In this document: piece after piece, positions 27,817 to 36,056 of the stretch
How the letters are laid out: each line of letters opens with the position of its first letter
Position numbering within the stretch: position 1 is the stretch's first letter
Assembly: GCF_000350485.1 (NCBI RefSeq)
Contig: NZ_AORV01000031.1
Coordinates: 1-64,000 of the forward strand
Direction: 5' to 3'
DNA from: Ruminiclostridium cellobioparum subsp. termitidis CT1112
GTDB lineage: Bacteria > Bacillota > Clostridia > Acetivibrionales > DSM-1351
Length of the DNA stretch: 64,000 nt
The notes under the pieces: generated by a model
The model's input: only the letters and a program-made list of their open reading frames with translations
Databases searched by the model: none
What the model was told of the DNA's origin: nothing
Program-made: the position numbers and the translations under genes

Positions 27817-28694
27817 TCATAAACCAACTCCATAGCTTTCTTTTCAGGCGTACACGTGAGTAAATATACAGGCACCTTTTGCAGGATCATATCCAGTACC
27901 GAATAAGCCTTTTCCATAAGTTCTCTGTCAAAATAAGGCAGAAAAGCCCTTGGCATTAAGCAGGGCAGAGCCTCAAGGGGGGATAATTTTGAAATACTGT
28001 TTTGGGGAGCCTGTCTCAAAACCACTATTGCTCCCACAGGTACCTGAAGGTTTGCAAATTTATCGGAGGACCCACTCCACGGAGTACCGCAAAGTGTGGG
28101 AATTCCATCAAAAAACCGGACAGCCGGTGTATCGTCATTGACAACAGTTACCTCATCCCCAAGGTACTTTTCCCACAGGCGGACATGTGTTGATTTCCCC
28201 GTCCCGGACGGTGCGGTAAATAAAATGCCCCTGTCCCTCCAGGCTATGGATGAGGCATGTATAACTATTCCGCCCATGTTTATAAGCCTGTTCCTGAAAA
28301 TTATACCCATGAGCATGAATGAATAATATTCCATCCAATCTCCGAATTCTGCTTGATTCCCGGATTTATCAAATTTGATATCAAGGCACCTGATTATATT
28401 ACGGCTCCAATCCTTATTTATATCCATATGGGCCATAATATCCCTGCCGGCCGTATCCAGCCTGAATACATGAAAACCGCCATTATCATCCTTTTTCATC
28501 CATTTGACAAATTCATCAATAACAATTTGTCCCTCGGGTTTTTCAATATGATGGCATCTCCGGATTTCGGCAAATAAATCTATACGGTTGGGATTGCTGT
28601 CCTCAAATATTTTTAACCTGTTGAGCAGGTATTTGTTGTCACCACGTATATCCAGATTGATACCTGCAATTTTGTATGTATTACCAGTTTTCAT
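27801..28694 (-). CDS. HPr-kinase-like protein (paeninodin PadeK-type)
   Basis: The protein has 297 residues. A P-loop APSGTGKST is at 161-169, with HASS before it (His146) and the acidic pair VVNDDTPA at 185-191, as in HPr kinase/PEP carboxykinase-like folds. The N-terminal half lacks the HPr kinase sensor domain. Relatives in some lasso clusters phosphorylate a Ser at the precursor's C-terminus; that is established for the family, and applying it here is inference. GAGGAAG is 3 nt before the ATG. It follows precursor 1 across a strong hairpin. Confidence 0.85.
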   Translation of the reverse strand: MKTGNTYKIAGINLDIRGDNKYLLNRLKIFEDSNPNRIDLFAEIRRCHHIEKPEGQIVIDEFVKWMKKDDNGGFHVFRLDTAGRDIMAHMDINKDWSRNIIRCLDIKFDKSGNQAEFGDWMEYYSFMLMGIIFRNRLINMGGIVIHASSIAWRDRGILFTAPSGTGKSTHVRLWEKYLGDEVTVVNDDTPAVRFFDGIPTLCGTPWSGSSDKFANLQVPVGAIVVLRQAPQNSISKLSPLEALPCLMPRAFLPYFDRELMEKAYSVLDMILQKVPVYLLTCTPEKKAMELVYECVKH

Positions 28695-28733
28695 ATGCTT
28701 CCTCGTCTTTACGGTTTATGGGTAAAACAAATC

Positions 28734-28765
28734 GGAGGGGGGTCCCGTTTTTGGACAGCCCCTCC
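28734..28765 (-). terminator. Strong hairpin after precursor 1 (attenuator or processing site)
   Basis: GGAGGGG (28734-28740) pairs with CCCCTCC (28759-28765), and GTCC (28742-28745) with GGAC (28753-28756). The run after the stem on the minus strand is only GATTTGTTTTA, so read-through is likely. Such a site would raise precursor mRNA relative to enzyme mRNA. Confidence 0.65.
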
Positions 28766-28777
28766 TTAACAGCAGTA

Positions 28778-28909
28778 TCAGGGATGCAGGCCGGTCCATA
28801 CAGGGTTTGAACACTGTCCGGTCTCATAGCATTTACTCCCCGGATTGGCCAAAAGTTCTTCGGTATGGAGATCAAAAAACTTGATAACCGGTTTCTGGTA
28901 GCTTTTCAT
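28778..28909 (-). CDS. Precursor peptide 1 of the radical SAM/PqqD cassette
   Basis: This 43-codon gene has GGAGGTG 5 nt before its ATG. The leader is MKSYQKPVIKFFDLHTEELL, then Ala21. The Y-x-K-P at 4-7 and Glu17-Glu18 match the two other precursors exactly in position. The putative core (22-43) has Cys27 and Cys33 and ends SNPVWTGLHP. The Y-x-x-P leader motif is the kind recognised by PqqD-like RRE domains in RiPP systems. A longer ORF in another frame (28681-28875) overlaps it and is rejected. Confidence 0.8.
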   Translation of the reverse strand: MKSYQKPVIKFFDLHTEELLANPGSKCYETGQCSNPVWTGLHP

Positions 28910-28951
28910 CACTTCACCTCCATTTCATAAATGTCTGTACGTAACCGGTTG

Positions 28952-29122
28952 TCAATTGGAGGAATTAAGTGCAACAAGATCGGTACGGTGCTCCCACTCT
29001 CCTGTTACCGGGTTCAAAACCCAACCCTCGTTGGTAGGGCAGCTGCCGGTACAGCTGTTGGCCAATCTCTCCTCGATTTTATAACTTATGCACTCTAAAA
29101 AGGGCTTAACATATTTTCCCAT
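28952..29122 (-). CDS. Precursor peptide 2 of the radical SAM/PqqD cassette
   Basis: This 56-residue peptide has GGAGGTG 5 nt before its ATG. The leader is MGKYVKPFLECISYKIEERL, then Ala21. Tyr4, Lys6, Pro7, Glu17, Glu18 and Ala21 are shared with the other two precursors. The core begins NSCTGSCPTNEGW, with Cys24 and Cys28 spaced CxxxC, and ends in a polar tail rich in Asn and Ser. Two cysteines followed by acceptor residues fit thioether chemistry by a SPASM radical SAM enzyme, but other modifications are possible. It lies between the radical SAM gene and precursor 1. Confidence 0.8.
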   Translation of the reverse strand: MGKYVKPFLECISYKIEERLANSCTGSCPTNEGWVLNPVTGEWEHRTDLVALNSSN

Positions 29123-29206
29123 GACTTCACCTCCCGGATATATTTTTATTGGCTTATCAATAATATGCAGATTGCAGGGCCTGCATGCTTAAAACCCAAT
29201 ACCTGC

Positions 29207-30325
29207 TTACTGCCTCACAAGTCCGGTCTTTAGCCGCAGCCTGTTTCTGGCAGTATCACACAGATAGGCTGCAGGTTTATCAAAGGCACCCGTTTCTGTC
29301 ATCAATCTGGCCGGGCAGGACATGCAGTACTCCCTGATATCGCACTGCTGACATTCCCTGCAGGCCGGAATCTCCAGGCAGTCCTTTTTCAGTCTTTCCC
29401 AGGCCGCCGCGAAACCTTCCTCGCCTATCCTCTCACAGGGTATATCCAGCAGTCCGCAGGGCGTCAGATACCCCTTCCAGTTTATCCAGAAGCCGCATTT
29501 ACCGGCCTGGCATTTAAATGCCGACTTTACGGTTTCACCGCTGCTTTTCCGGCCTTCATCCGCCTTTGCCGGCCCCTGCTCCGGGGTCTCGGGATTTACT
29601 TCAATATTTATTTCCCCATTCTGTTGTTCTATTTCCAGTTCATATTGAGCGGTCTGTTCGGGAGTCAGCCTTGTTTCCAACGGGTTATTGCCGCACCCCG
29701 GTCTTGCAGGTGATACATAGTTCACCACTCCCAGGCCGCTTCCGAAGCTTTCGGCAAGTGCCTTCAGCTGTCCGAATTCCCTGAAATTGTCCTGTGTAAC
29801 CGTTGTTCTGACGCTCACAATGATATTTTCATTCTTTAATGCCTCTATCCCCCTTATGGTTTTTTCATAGCCTTCCCCATGCCCCGTCACTTTCTCATAG
29901 GTTTCGGGAGATGCTCCGTAAATTGATACACATACCTTTGAAGGTGGAATCATCCCAAGCCATTTTGCCTTCTCGGCAGTTATGAGGCTGGCATTGCTGT
30001 ATATGGTCATATTAAAGCCCATCCGGGAATACGCCTCATATATCTCCTGAAAATCGTTTCTTAAAAACACCTCCCCGCCCGTTAAAGTCAACAAAAATAG
30101 CCCGGCATCCCTGCTTTGCTCACCTATCCTTATCCATTCCCCTGCGTCAAGCTCGGTGGCAATTGCAGCTTTATTGCCGGGAGAGTGGCAAACATAACAC
30201 ATTTTACAGTTGAAGTTGCATCTCGAGGTCAGTTCGAAAGCCGCAGAAACGGGTATTCCTCCTGCGGCTGCATTTATTGAAATTCTGTTGTTTATCTCAG
30301 CCCAACCGGCACACAATCTTTTCAT
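29207..30325 (-). CDS. Radical SAM/SPASM peptide-modifying enzyme
   Basis: This 372-residue enzyme has the [4Fe-4S]-SAM motif CNFNCKMC (Cys36, Cys40, Cys43) and LTLTGGEVFLR. The C-terminal SPASM-type region is Cys-rich (272, 277, 290, 297, 316, 322, 325, 328, 334, 337, 356), enough for two auxiliary clusters. An acidic, low-complexity stretch lies at about 240-265. Such enzymes install thioether, C-C or other crosslinks in RiPPs. It sits directly after the PqqD gene and before two precursor genes, so they are its likely substrates. The start ATG abuts GGGGGG with no spacing, which is unusual. Confidence 0.9.
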   Translation of the reverse strand: MKRLCAGWAEINNRISINAAAGGIPVSAAFELTSRCNFNCKMCYVCHSPGNKAAIATELDAGEWIRIGEQSRDAGLFLLTLTGGEVFLRNDFQEIYEAYSRMGFNMTIYSNASLITAEKAKWLGMIPPSKVCVSIYGASPETYEKVTGHGEGYEKTIRGIEALKNENIIVSVRTTVTQDNFREFGQLKALAESFGSGLGVVNYVSPARPGCGNNPLETRLTPEQTAQYELEIEQQNGEINIEVNPETPEQGPAKADEGRKSSGETVKSAFKCQAGKCGFWINWKGYLTPCGLLDIPCERIGEEGFAAAWERLKKDCLEIPACRECQQCDIREYCMSCPARLMTETGAFDKPAAYLCDTARNRLRLKTGLVRQ

Positions 30326-30342
30326 CCCCCCAGTTTAATTTA

Positions 30343-30606
30343 TTAATCAATTAAATCCCTGAATCTCATGCTGTCTATAAATTCCCGTATATCCTTTCTG
30401 GCAGTCTCAGGATCAATGTCATATTCACCGGTTATATGCTCCACAAGCTCGTTTTCCGACACCTCCTCCTCCATTTTGTTCCACAGGAAAGCTCCGCTTT
30501 CGCTCAAGGTTATAATTCCGTTGAACTCAACCACTCTTTCCCCCAGAGGAACAACCACCGCCTGGCCTGCTATCTCACGCAGCATGAATCCGCTTTTAAC
30601 CTTCAT
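30343..30606 (-). CDS. PqqD-family peptide chaperone (RRE domain)
   Basis: This 87-residue protein should bind precursor leaders and present them to the radical SAM enzyme. It has a beta-hairpin start (VKSGFMLREIAGQAVVVP), LSESGAFLWNKM (the family's xLxxxGxxLW motif) and a C-terminal helical part. The ATG at 30606 is chosen since GGGAGG lies 7 nt ahead; the ORF extends 33 codons upstream without support. It lies between precursor 3 and the radical SAM gene. Confidence 0.9.
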   Translation of the reverse strand: MKVKSGFMLREIAGQAVVVPLGERVVEFNGIITLSESGAFLWNKMEEEVSENELVEHITGEYDIDPETARKDIREFIDSMRFRDLID

Positions 30607-30634
30607 ACCATAACCTCCCTTTGCTGAAAATTTC

Positions 30635-30838
30635 CTATCTCCTGTTTCCTCTGCCCAGGAAACCTCCAAACCAATTGCCCAGTCCCCCCCAGAAGAAGCC
30701 CCCATGCGAATTTCCCCAACCTACAGGCGGTTTATAATCAAAACCACCCCCGTGTGAATCGTCAGATCCGGAACAAGCTATTCCCTCCTCTGTCCGGAGC
30801 TTAATAAATGTAAATGCCGGTTTTACATAACTTTTCAT
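30635..30838 (-). CDS. Precursor peptide 3, Gly/Trp/Phe-rich core
   Basis: This 67-residue peptide (ATG at 30838, GGAGG 5 nt ahead) has leader MKSYVKPAFTFIKLRTEEGI, then Ala21, aligned residue for residue with precursors 1 and 2. The core starts CSGSDDSHGGGF, contains YKPPVGWGNSHGG, and then an aromatic-glycine block (FFWGG, NWFGGF) with a basic end GRGNRR. It has a single Cys. It lies upstream of pqqD. The core is unlike the other two, so one enzyme set may handle several products. Confidence 0.82.
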   Translation of the reverse strand: MKSYVKPAFTFIKLRTEEGIACSGSDDSHGGGFDYKPPVGWGNSHGGFFWGGLGNWFGGFLGRGNRR

Positions 30839-30871
30839 AGCTACCTCCACATTTCCATACTAAATAAATTT

Positions 30872-32128
30872 TTACTTTAAATTGAGCCAGAGCAAAAGCT
30901 CATTCCGCTCCCGGGCTGTTTGGGCCAAATCTCCATCCAGAAATATTTCTTTTTTTGTTTTAAAATCAAAATCCCTCCTCAGAAATCCATAGGATATTCT
31001 TTGCAACCAGGCCAGGGGCAGAAGATATGGATGTACTTTTAAATAGGAGTAATAGGGCCTTTGGGACAGTTTTGCACGGGATGGGAAAAGAAGCAGGAAT
31101 GCATTAACGACCCTGTTCTTATAACACTTCTCTTTTTTGCCGGTATTTCTGATGACTGCATTTACAGCAGCCCGGTCCATATCATACTGGCCGAATACGC
31201 CGCCCTTGAGGATATCCTTGACAAAGCTGTCAAGCTGTTTGCACCGGGTCATATCATCACCCTTTAAAACTTCAGGCACATCAATCCTGAAAAACCGGCT
31301 GCAAACCTGGAAAACAGCAAACAGAAATTGCTTTATGCCGTATTCTTCCGACTTGCGGAGAACCCCTTTCCAATCTATCACAGCTTTCTTTGCCTGATAA
31401 ACCACAACAAAATCGCAGAGCTGCCTTAAGCCAAAACCTTTATATATCAAATGGGTGGCCATATGTATGCACATATGCAGGATTTGCATATCCCATGACA
31501 GTATTTTTGCTTTTGAATTGCCCAGAGATATTTCAAGCAGATTTTCCCAGAGCTCCTGATGGAATAGATCATTGTTTTTAATAAATTCATAGTCCGATAA
31601 AAGCCTGTGCAGTTCAATGGGCACAGTATTCCTCCCGGCAAATTCCACATGCCTGGTATTTGTACTGTCGATGATTCTATAGCCCATCAGCAGCAGTACT
31701 TCCGACGCCCTTTCCATGTCCTCCTCATGTACCAGGATATCCACATCTCCCATGGTACGCAATTCAGGGTCAGGATAACAATTTTTTATGGCCATGCCCT
31801 TCAACAATATGGCTGCGATCCCGGCTTCGCCGAAAGCCCTGCATACTTCTCCGGTCCGCAGTTCATCCACACAGGATTTGATTCCGCAAGCCATGGCTTC
31901 AATATGCCATTTTTCAAGGGTATCCAGGCCCGGACCTTTTTCAGGCTCCAGCTCTTTCACAACTGGATATATGAGGGTGTGGACCCCATGTGCCACCGCT
32001 TCATGATAGACAGCATTCCAGTCGACATATCCCATTTTGTGCTTTTCAAGACAATCATCAATTTTAAAACCGCCCCCGGTCAGAGCTGCCCAAAGCAGCT
32101 CAATTAAGATTTTGTGATTTGCCTCCAC
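30872..32128 (-). CDS. Nucleotidyltransferase family protein (PF14907-like, PadeN type)
   Basis: The protein has 418 residues. The nucleotidyltransferase signature is LLKGMAIKNCYPDPELRTMG followed by DVDILV (Asp128, Asp130), then RHVEFAGR and ELHRLLSDYEF. Relatives often sit in lasso and other RiPP clusters beside HPr-kinase-like and PqqD genes; the chemistry there is mostly unproved. The start is GTG at 32128 with GGAGG 7 nt before, overlapping the preceding glycosyltransferase gene by 29 nt, which couples the cassette to the EPS genes. Confidence 0.85.
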   Translation of the reverse strand: MEANHKILIELLWAALTGGGFKIDDCLEKHKMGYVDWNAVYHEAVAHGVHTLIYPVVKELEPEKGPGLDTLEKWHIEAMACGIKSCVDELRTGEVCRAFGEAGIAAILLKGMAIKNCYPDPELRTMGDVDILVHEEDMERASEVLLLMGYRIIDSTNTRHVEFAGRNTVPIELHRLLSDYEFIKNNDLFHQELWENLLEISLGNSKAKILSWDMQILHMCIHMATHLIYKGFGLRQLCDFVVVYQAKKAVIDWKGVLRKSEEYGIKQFLFAVFQVCSRFFRIDVPEVLKGDDMTRCKQLDSFVKDILKGGVFGQYDMDRAAVNAVIRNTGKKEKCYKNRVVNAFLLLFPSRAKLSQRPYYSYLKVHPYLLPLAWLQRISYGFLRRDFDFKTKKEIFLDGDLAQTARERNELLLWLNLK

Positions 32129-33266
32129 CCTGCAACCTCCTCTCTGCTTTTTTGCCGCTTTTACTCAAGCTTTTATAAATATTTTTGGTTTCAACAGCTA
32201 TCCTGTCCCAGTTGTATTTATGCAGGATATAGGCCGATGCCCTTTTCCTGACATTTTCCACTTTGCTTTTATCCTTTATGAGCAGGTCTATTTTGCTTGA
32301 GAGATCTTCAACCTGGGATTTCTCAAAACTGTACCCCATTGTCCCTATCACATCCGTATTTTCGGTAATATCGCTTACAAGGCAGCAGCAGCCGTAGCTC
32401 ATTGCCTCTAAAAGACTGATGGGAAGCCCTTCCACATCCGAAGGCAGCACATAAAAATAAGCGTTGCTGTATAGCTCGGCCAATTCCCTGTCTCTGACAA
32501 AACCCGTGAATATTATATTTTCGTTATCCCTGCTCAACTCTTCCAGCTGCCTGCCATAGTCACTGCTGTGGCTCAGCCCGCCGGCTATGACCAGTTTCTT
32601 ATCGGTATCCGCTCTTTTGTATGCTTCTATCAGATAATGGGCACCCTTTTCGGGAACTATTCTGGCAAGAAATAAAATATATTCATTATAATCCAACCCA
32701 TATTTCTCTTTTATTATCAGGGGTTTAAGCATATCGGGCCGTTCAACCCCGTTAGGAATATACACCGCATCCTTCCCGTATTTTTCCTTATAATAATTAG
32801 CCAGATTTTTCGAAACGCTGATCAGTTTATGTGAGAATTTGGCTGCCGCATATTCACCGAATTTGAGATAGGCCGAAGCAAGCCTTCCCCATTTCCCCCT
32901 CTGCCAGTCCAAACCATGTACGGTGCAGACAACCTTTTTTCCGAAAATCCGCGGAAGGAATGACAGGGTGGAGGGGCCCAAAGCGTGATAGTGAAATATG
33001 TCACAGCCCGACAATAATGCATGTATGGTAGCTGTAAAAGTATGTGTAATAGCATCCAGGTGCTTTGTATTGATAAATGGAGTGAATTTCAAGGCAGTTC
33101 CGCAATATTTTTTGTTCTTTGGGGCCATATCACAGTAGTTCTTCCTGCAATAGACCTCCACTTCATAACCAAGGCAGGCCAGCCTTTTAGAGATTTCTTC
33201 CACATGGATCTCTATCCCGCCGGCTCTTGACGGAATCCCCTTTTGTCCTATCATTGCTATTTTCAT
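32100..33266 (-). CDS. GT4-family glycosyltransferase
   Basis: This 388-residue cytoplasmic glycosyltransferase builds the EPS repeat unit. The GT-B fold is clear: an N-terminal domain starting KIAMIGQKGIPSRAGGIEIH with the GG acceptor loop, and a C-terminal domain with ARIVPEKGAHYLIEAY and the nucleotide-sugar EX7E-type motif in PSDVEGLPISLLEAMS. The DUF1972-like opening resembles rhamnosyl- or glucosyltransferases of EPS clusters, but the donor sugar cannot be assigned. Confidence 0.92.
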   Translation of the reverse strand: MKIAMIGQKGIPSRAGGIEIHVEEISKRLACLGYEVEVYCRKNYCDMAPKNKKYCGTALKFTPFINTKHLDAITHTFTATIHALLSGCDIFHYHALGPSTLSFLPRIFGKKVVCTVHGLDWQRGKWGRLASAYLKFGEYAAAKFSHKLISVSKNLANYYKEKYGKDAVYIPNGVERPDMLKPLIIKEKYGLDYNEYILFLARIVPEKGAHYLIEAYKRADTDKKLVIAGGLSHSSDYGRQLEELSRDNENIIFTGFVRDRELAELYSNAYFYVLPSDVEGLPISLLEAMSYGCCCLVSDITENTDVIGTMGYSFEKSQVEDLSSKIDLLIKDKSKVENVRKRASAYILHKYNWDRIAVETKNIYKSLSKSGKKAERRLQGGGKSQNLN

Positions 33267-33324
33267 TTCCCTGTTCTCCCTCTGCTCCTGCTTTTTGTTA
33301 TAAATTTCTGCTATCTCTTCTGAA

Positions 33325-34836
33325 TCAGTTCAGCCGCAGCTTGCTGATTTTTTTAACAATCCTGCTTATATAGTTTTGTTTTATATAGCTGAATTCGGCT
33401 GTTTTTCTCAAAAAGGCGCAGAACAAAATGTTCGGAACCAGACCGCAAACCAGGACTTTTACAATAAATCCTGCCAGGGTGACCTGGGTATTCCATTTTG
33501 TAAGCATATATACCGCTGCCCCCGAGACAGCCATGATCAGGAGGTACATAAACTGCTTTTTAAAATAATCCGCAGATTTCTTTTTAAAATATATTTTATA
33601 AAGCATCAAAGGCTCATACCAGAAGTTGGTACACAGCCTGGATACAGGAGCAGCCAGCAATATTCCCCCCAGACCTGCCAGCCTGCCGAGTATTACCGAT
33701 ATTACAATGTTTAATGCCGCTGTTACCATGAATACATATTTTGTGTGTTTGAAAAGCCCCACACTGTCCCTGAATATCCAAACGGGATTGATTATCCCCA
33801 TTATATAGAAATTAAGTATTATGGCCCCCACCGTTAGCCTGTCAAGTATATATTCACTGCCTATCCACACCGTAATAAAATCGTTGAACAGTATGAAAAG
33901 TGCTATTGCCGAAAAGCCGGTTATCCAGAAGGCAATGAAGTTGAGAACATTGAAAATACTGCATTTGTGTTCAGGCTCTGCTGATATATTCAGGTTTCCT
34001 ATGCTGGCATTCATTGATGAAAATATTATATTGATAAATAATAACAGTGCGGTGATATACATACCGTAGTTTGAGTAATATCCCACCCAAACCGTTCCTA
34101 TCATTATGGAAATCATTATGTTGGTTGAATTGTTAAGCAGTACCCCGCCCAGCTTATAGAGAAAAAGGGATTTGATATTATCGAAAACGACCCGCCTTTC
34201 ATCTTTATCGAGAACATCCCTGCCGGTAATATATGGATACAGCTTCACTGCCTTCCTTGAAAGAAAATAATTATTGCCGAATGTGCACAGTATCTGCGCC
34301 GCCAGATAATATAAAAAGCTGTGAGTGGCAACAAGCAATACCGACTGCAGGATGAACTGCACTACGTAAAAGGCAAAGTAATAAATCTTTGTAATATACA
34401 TTTTCTGGTCGGCATTGACAATCGATGCCCTGTAGGAGAATAGATACGAGAATACCGAATTACACAAATATAGAACATAATATATTGTTATATCCGCTAT
34501 TGCCTTTTCAGTATTGACCAATAAGGGCAGGAAGGGCACCAGTATAAGCCCGGCAGCCGCAACTACCCCCGCGACAATGAGATACAGCTTCCTATAGTAC
34601 TGCATTATGGCTGCAACCTTTGGCCTGTCCTCCCGGCTAAGGGGCTTGTAGAGCGCATACATTATGGCATTTCCGATGCCCAGCTCAGCCAGTGAAAGCA
34701 CAGTCAGTATATTGTTGAACAGTCCGTTTATTCCAAGGTACTCCACTCCCATGGTTTTGATGAATATTGTCCTTGAAATAAAATTGAGGAGGGTTATCAA
34801 TACCTGGTTGACAAGCCCCACCGAAATATTCCTCAT
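33325..34836 (-). CDS. Wzx-like polysaccharide flippase
   Basis: This 503-residue membrane protein has 12-14 predicted segments and the MATE/polysaccharide-transporter pattern at the N-terminus (NQVLITLLNFISRTIFIKTMG, then EYLGINGLFNNIL). It should flip the lipid-linked repeat unit across the membrane for polymerisation by the Wzy-like protein. The ATG at 34836 has no close ribosome binding site (GGGAG is ~20 nt away). The frame is open upstream but offers no standard start codon there. Confidence 0.92.
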   Translation of the reverse strand: MRNISVGLVNQVLITLLNFISRTIFIKTMGVEYLGINGLFNNILTVLSLAELGIGNAIMYALYKPLSREDRPKVAAIMQYYRKLYLIVAGVVAAAGLILVPFLPLLVNTEKAIADITIYYVLYLCNSVFSYLFSYRASIVNADQKMYITKIYYFAFYVVQFILQSVLLVATHSFLYYLAAQILCTFGNNYFLSRKAVKLYPYITGRDVLDKDERRVVFDNIKSLFLYKLGGVLLNNSTNIMISIMIGTVWVGYYSNYGMYITALLLFINIIFSSMNASIGNLNISAEPEHKCSIFNVLNFIAFWITGFSAIALFILFNDFITVWIGSEYILDRLTVGAIILNFYIMGIINPVWIFRDSVGLFKHTKYVFMVTAALNIVISVILGRLAGLGGILLAAPVSRLCTNFWYEPLMLYKIYFKKKSADYFKKQFMYLLIMAVSGAAVYMLTKWNTQVTLAGFIVKVLVCGLVPNILFCAFLRKTAEFSYIKQNYISRIVKKISKLRLN

Positions 34837-34904
34837 TGAATTAAAGGTTCTTGTCTCTCCCGACGTATTGCTGCCGTATTTTATCTTATTCCGGATAAAG
34901 CTGT

Positions 34905-36005
34905 TTATACAACCACCTTCCCATCCTCCAGCAGCATGGCAATCTGAGCGAACCTGGATTTAACCTGCTGATTATCATAACTGCAGTTTTGAAGTGAATA
35001 CAATTCAGGAATATACTTTTTTACATCCCGGCAGTCGTCTAAAAAACGGATGTAATTCAAATCCCTGATCCACTCATAAACACCCTTTACCTTATGGTTA
35101 TAATTGCTGAGGGCAATACAGGGCGTTTCGGTAATGGCACAAAAAATCATTCCGTGCAGCCGGTCTGTGATAACAAGCCGGGAACTTCTGAATTCACTTA
35201 ATTTCATTTCAAGTTCGGTGTTCCGGCGGGTCAGGGGTATATGCTCACAACTGCTGATGGTATCGGTATATCTGATTGAACCGGTATACTGCCTGCAGCT
35301 CTCAATGAGTTCTGCACACTGGGCCTGGGTGAGACTTTTTTCAACATCATTTCTCAGGCAGATCAAAATACCGTCCCGTTTAAGCCGGGGACCGGCTCTG
35401 TTTAAATAAAGTACGGCATCCGGTTTTAAATAAACCCTGTTGTTGGGATATGCATTTTTCATTATTTCATAGGAATACTTTTCCCGTGCAATGATATGCA
35501 GGTCCTCATGAGCGGAATATATCCCCCTGGATCTCTCGAACTCACGCCTTCCGTATTCACTGTCACCATAGAATATGGTCTGGGGCATTATGACTATCCT
35601 GTTATGAGGGAACTGTTTTATGATAAGACGGATCAGTTCTTCATAAAAGAACCATTCCACCCCCATGCTCCCCCCGCCGTTAATTAAAATAACGTCCTTC
35701 TTATTTATAAATTTTTTAATGCACCTGCAATGCTTGTTGTACATGTCAAATGAAATCTCGTATATCTGATAATCCGGCAGCTCCCTTTCCAGAAACTCCA
35801 GGATGGCGGCTGCAATTGCATGATCTCCGAGGTTGGAGTGTTCCGGAGTCCCAATTAAGTATATTTTTTTACCGGCTTCTCTGCTTTTATAAGCCGGATA
35901 ATTTTTAAAATAGCCATACAGGCCTATCAAACCCCTGAATATTTTTTTTGCCATGGGCCGAAATGCTTCCGGAATGAATTTTCGCACTATTTTTGTCATA
36001 TTCAA
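34905..36005 (-). CDS. Polysaccharide pyruvyl transferase family protein
   Basis: This ~366-residue enzyme probably adds a pyruvate ketal from PEP to a sugar of the EPS, giving it negative charge. PF04230 features are GTPEHSNLGDHAIAAA near the N-terminus, INGGGSMG, and the C-terminal ITDRLHGMIFCAI. A TTG at 36005 has GGGGTG 6 nt ahead; an ATG six bases further in is a second option, and the GTG at 36014 lacks a site. It lies between two GT4/flippase genes in the same operon. Confidence 0.9.
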   Translation of the reverse strand: MNMTKIVRKFIPEAFRPMAKKIFRGLIGLYGYFKNYPAYKSREAGKKIYLIGTPEHSNLGDHAIAAAILEFLERELPDYQIYEISFDMYNKHCRCIKKFINKKDVILINGGGSMGVEWFFYEELIRLIIKQFPHNRIVIMPQTIFYGDSEYGRREFERSRGIYSAHEDLHIIAREKYSYEIMKNAYPNNRVYLKPDAVLYLNRAGPRLKRDGILICLRNDVEKSLTQAQCAELIESCRQYTGSIRYTDTISSCEHIPLTRRNTELEMKLSEFRSSRLVITDRLHGMIFCAITETPCIALSNYNHKVKGVYEWIRDLNYIRFLDDCRDVKKYIPELYSLQNCSYDNQQVKSRFAQIAMLLEDGKVVV

Positions 36006-36056
36006 GACAGTCACCCCTGTTCAATATATAATGTTTCCCTTATGCTTTGAAAAGTG

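Noticed and set aside
28681-28875. A 64-codon minus-strand ORF between the kinase and the small peptides
   Set aside because: It is out of frame with the 43-codon precursor that has a proper GGAGGTG site and the conserved leader. The longer ORF has no site and no recognisable sequence.
29207-30325. SCIFF-type (six cysteines in forty-five residues) system
   Set aside because: None of the precursors has six cysteines, and the radical SAM is not accompanied by a SCIFF peptide.
25608-32128. Lasso peptide biosynthesis
   Set aside because: The kinase, nucleotidyltransferase and PqqD-like genes fit, but no asparagine-synthetase-like cyclase or transglutaminase-type B2 protease is present in the operon.
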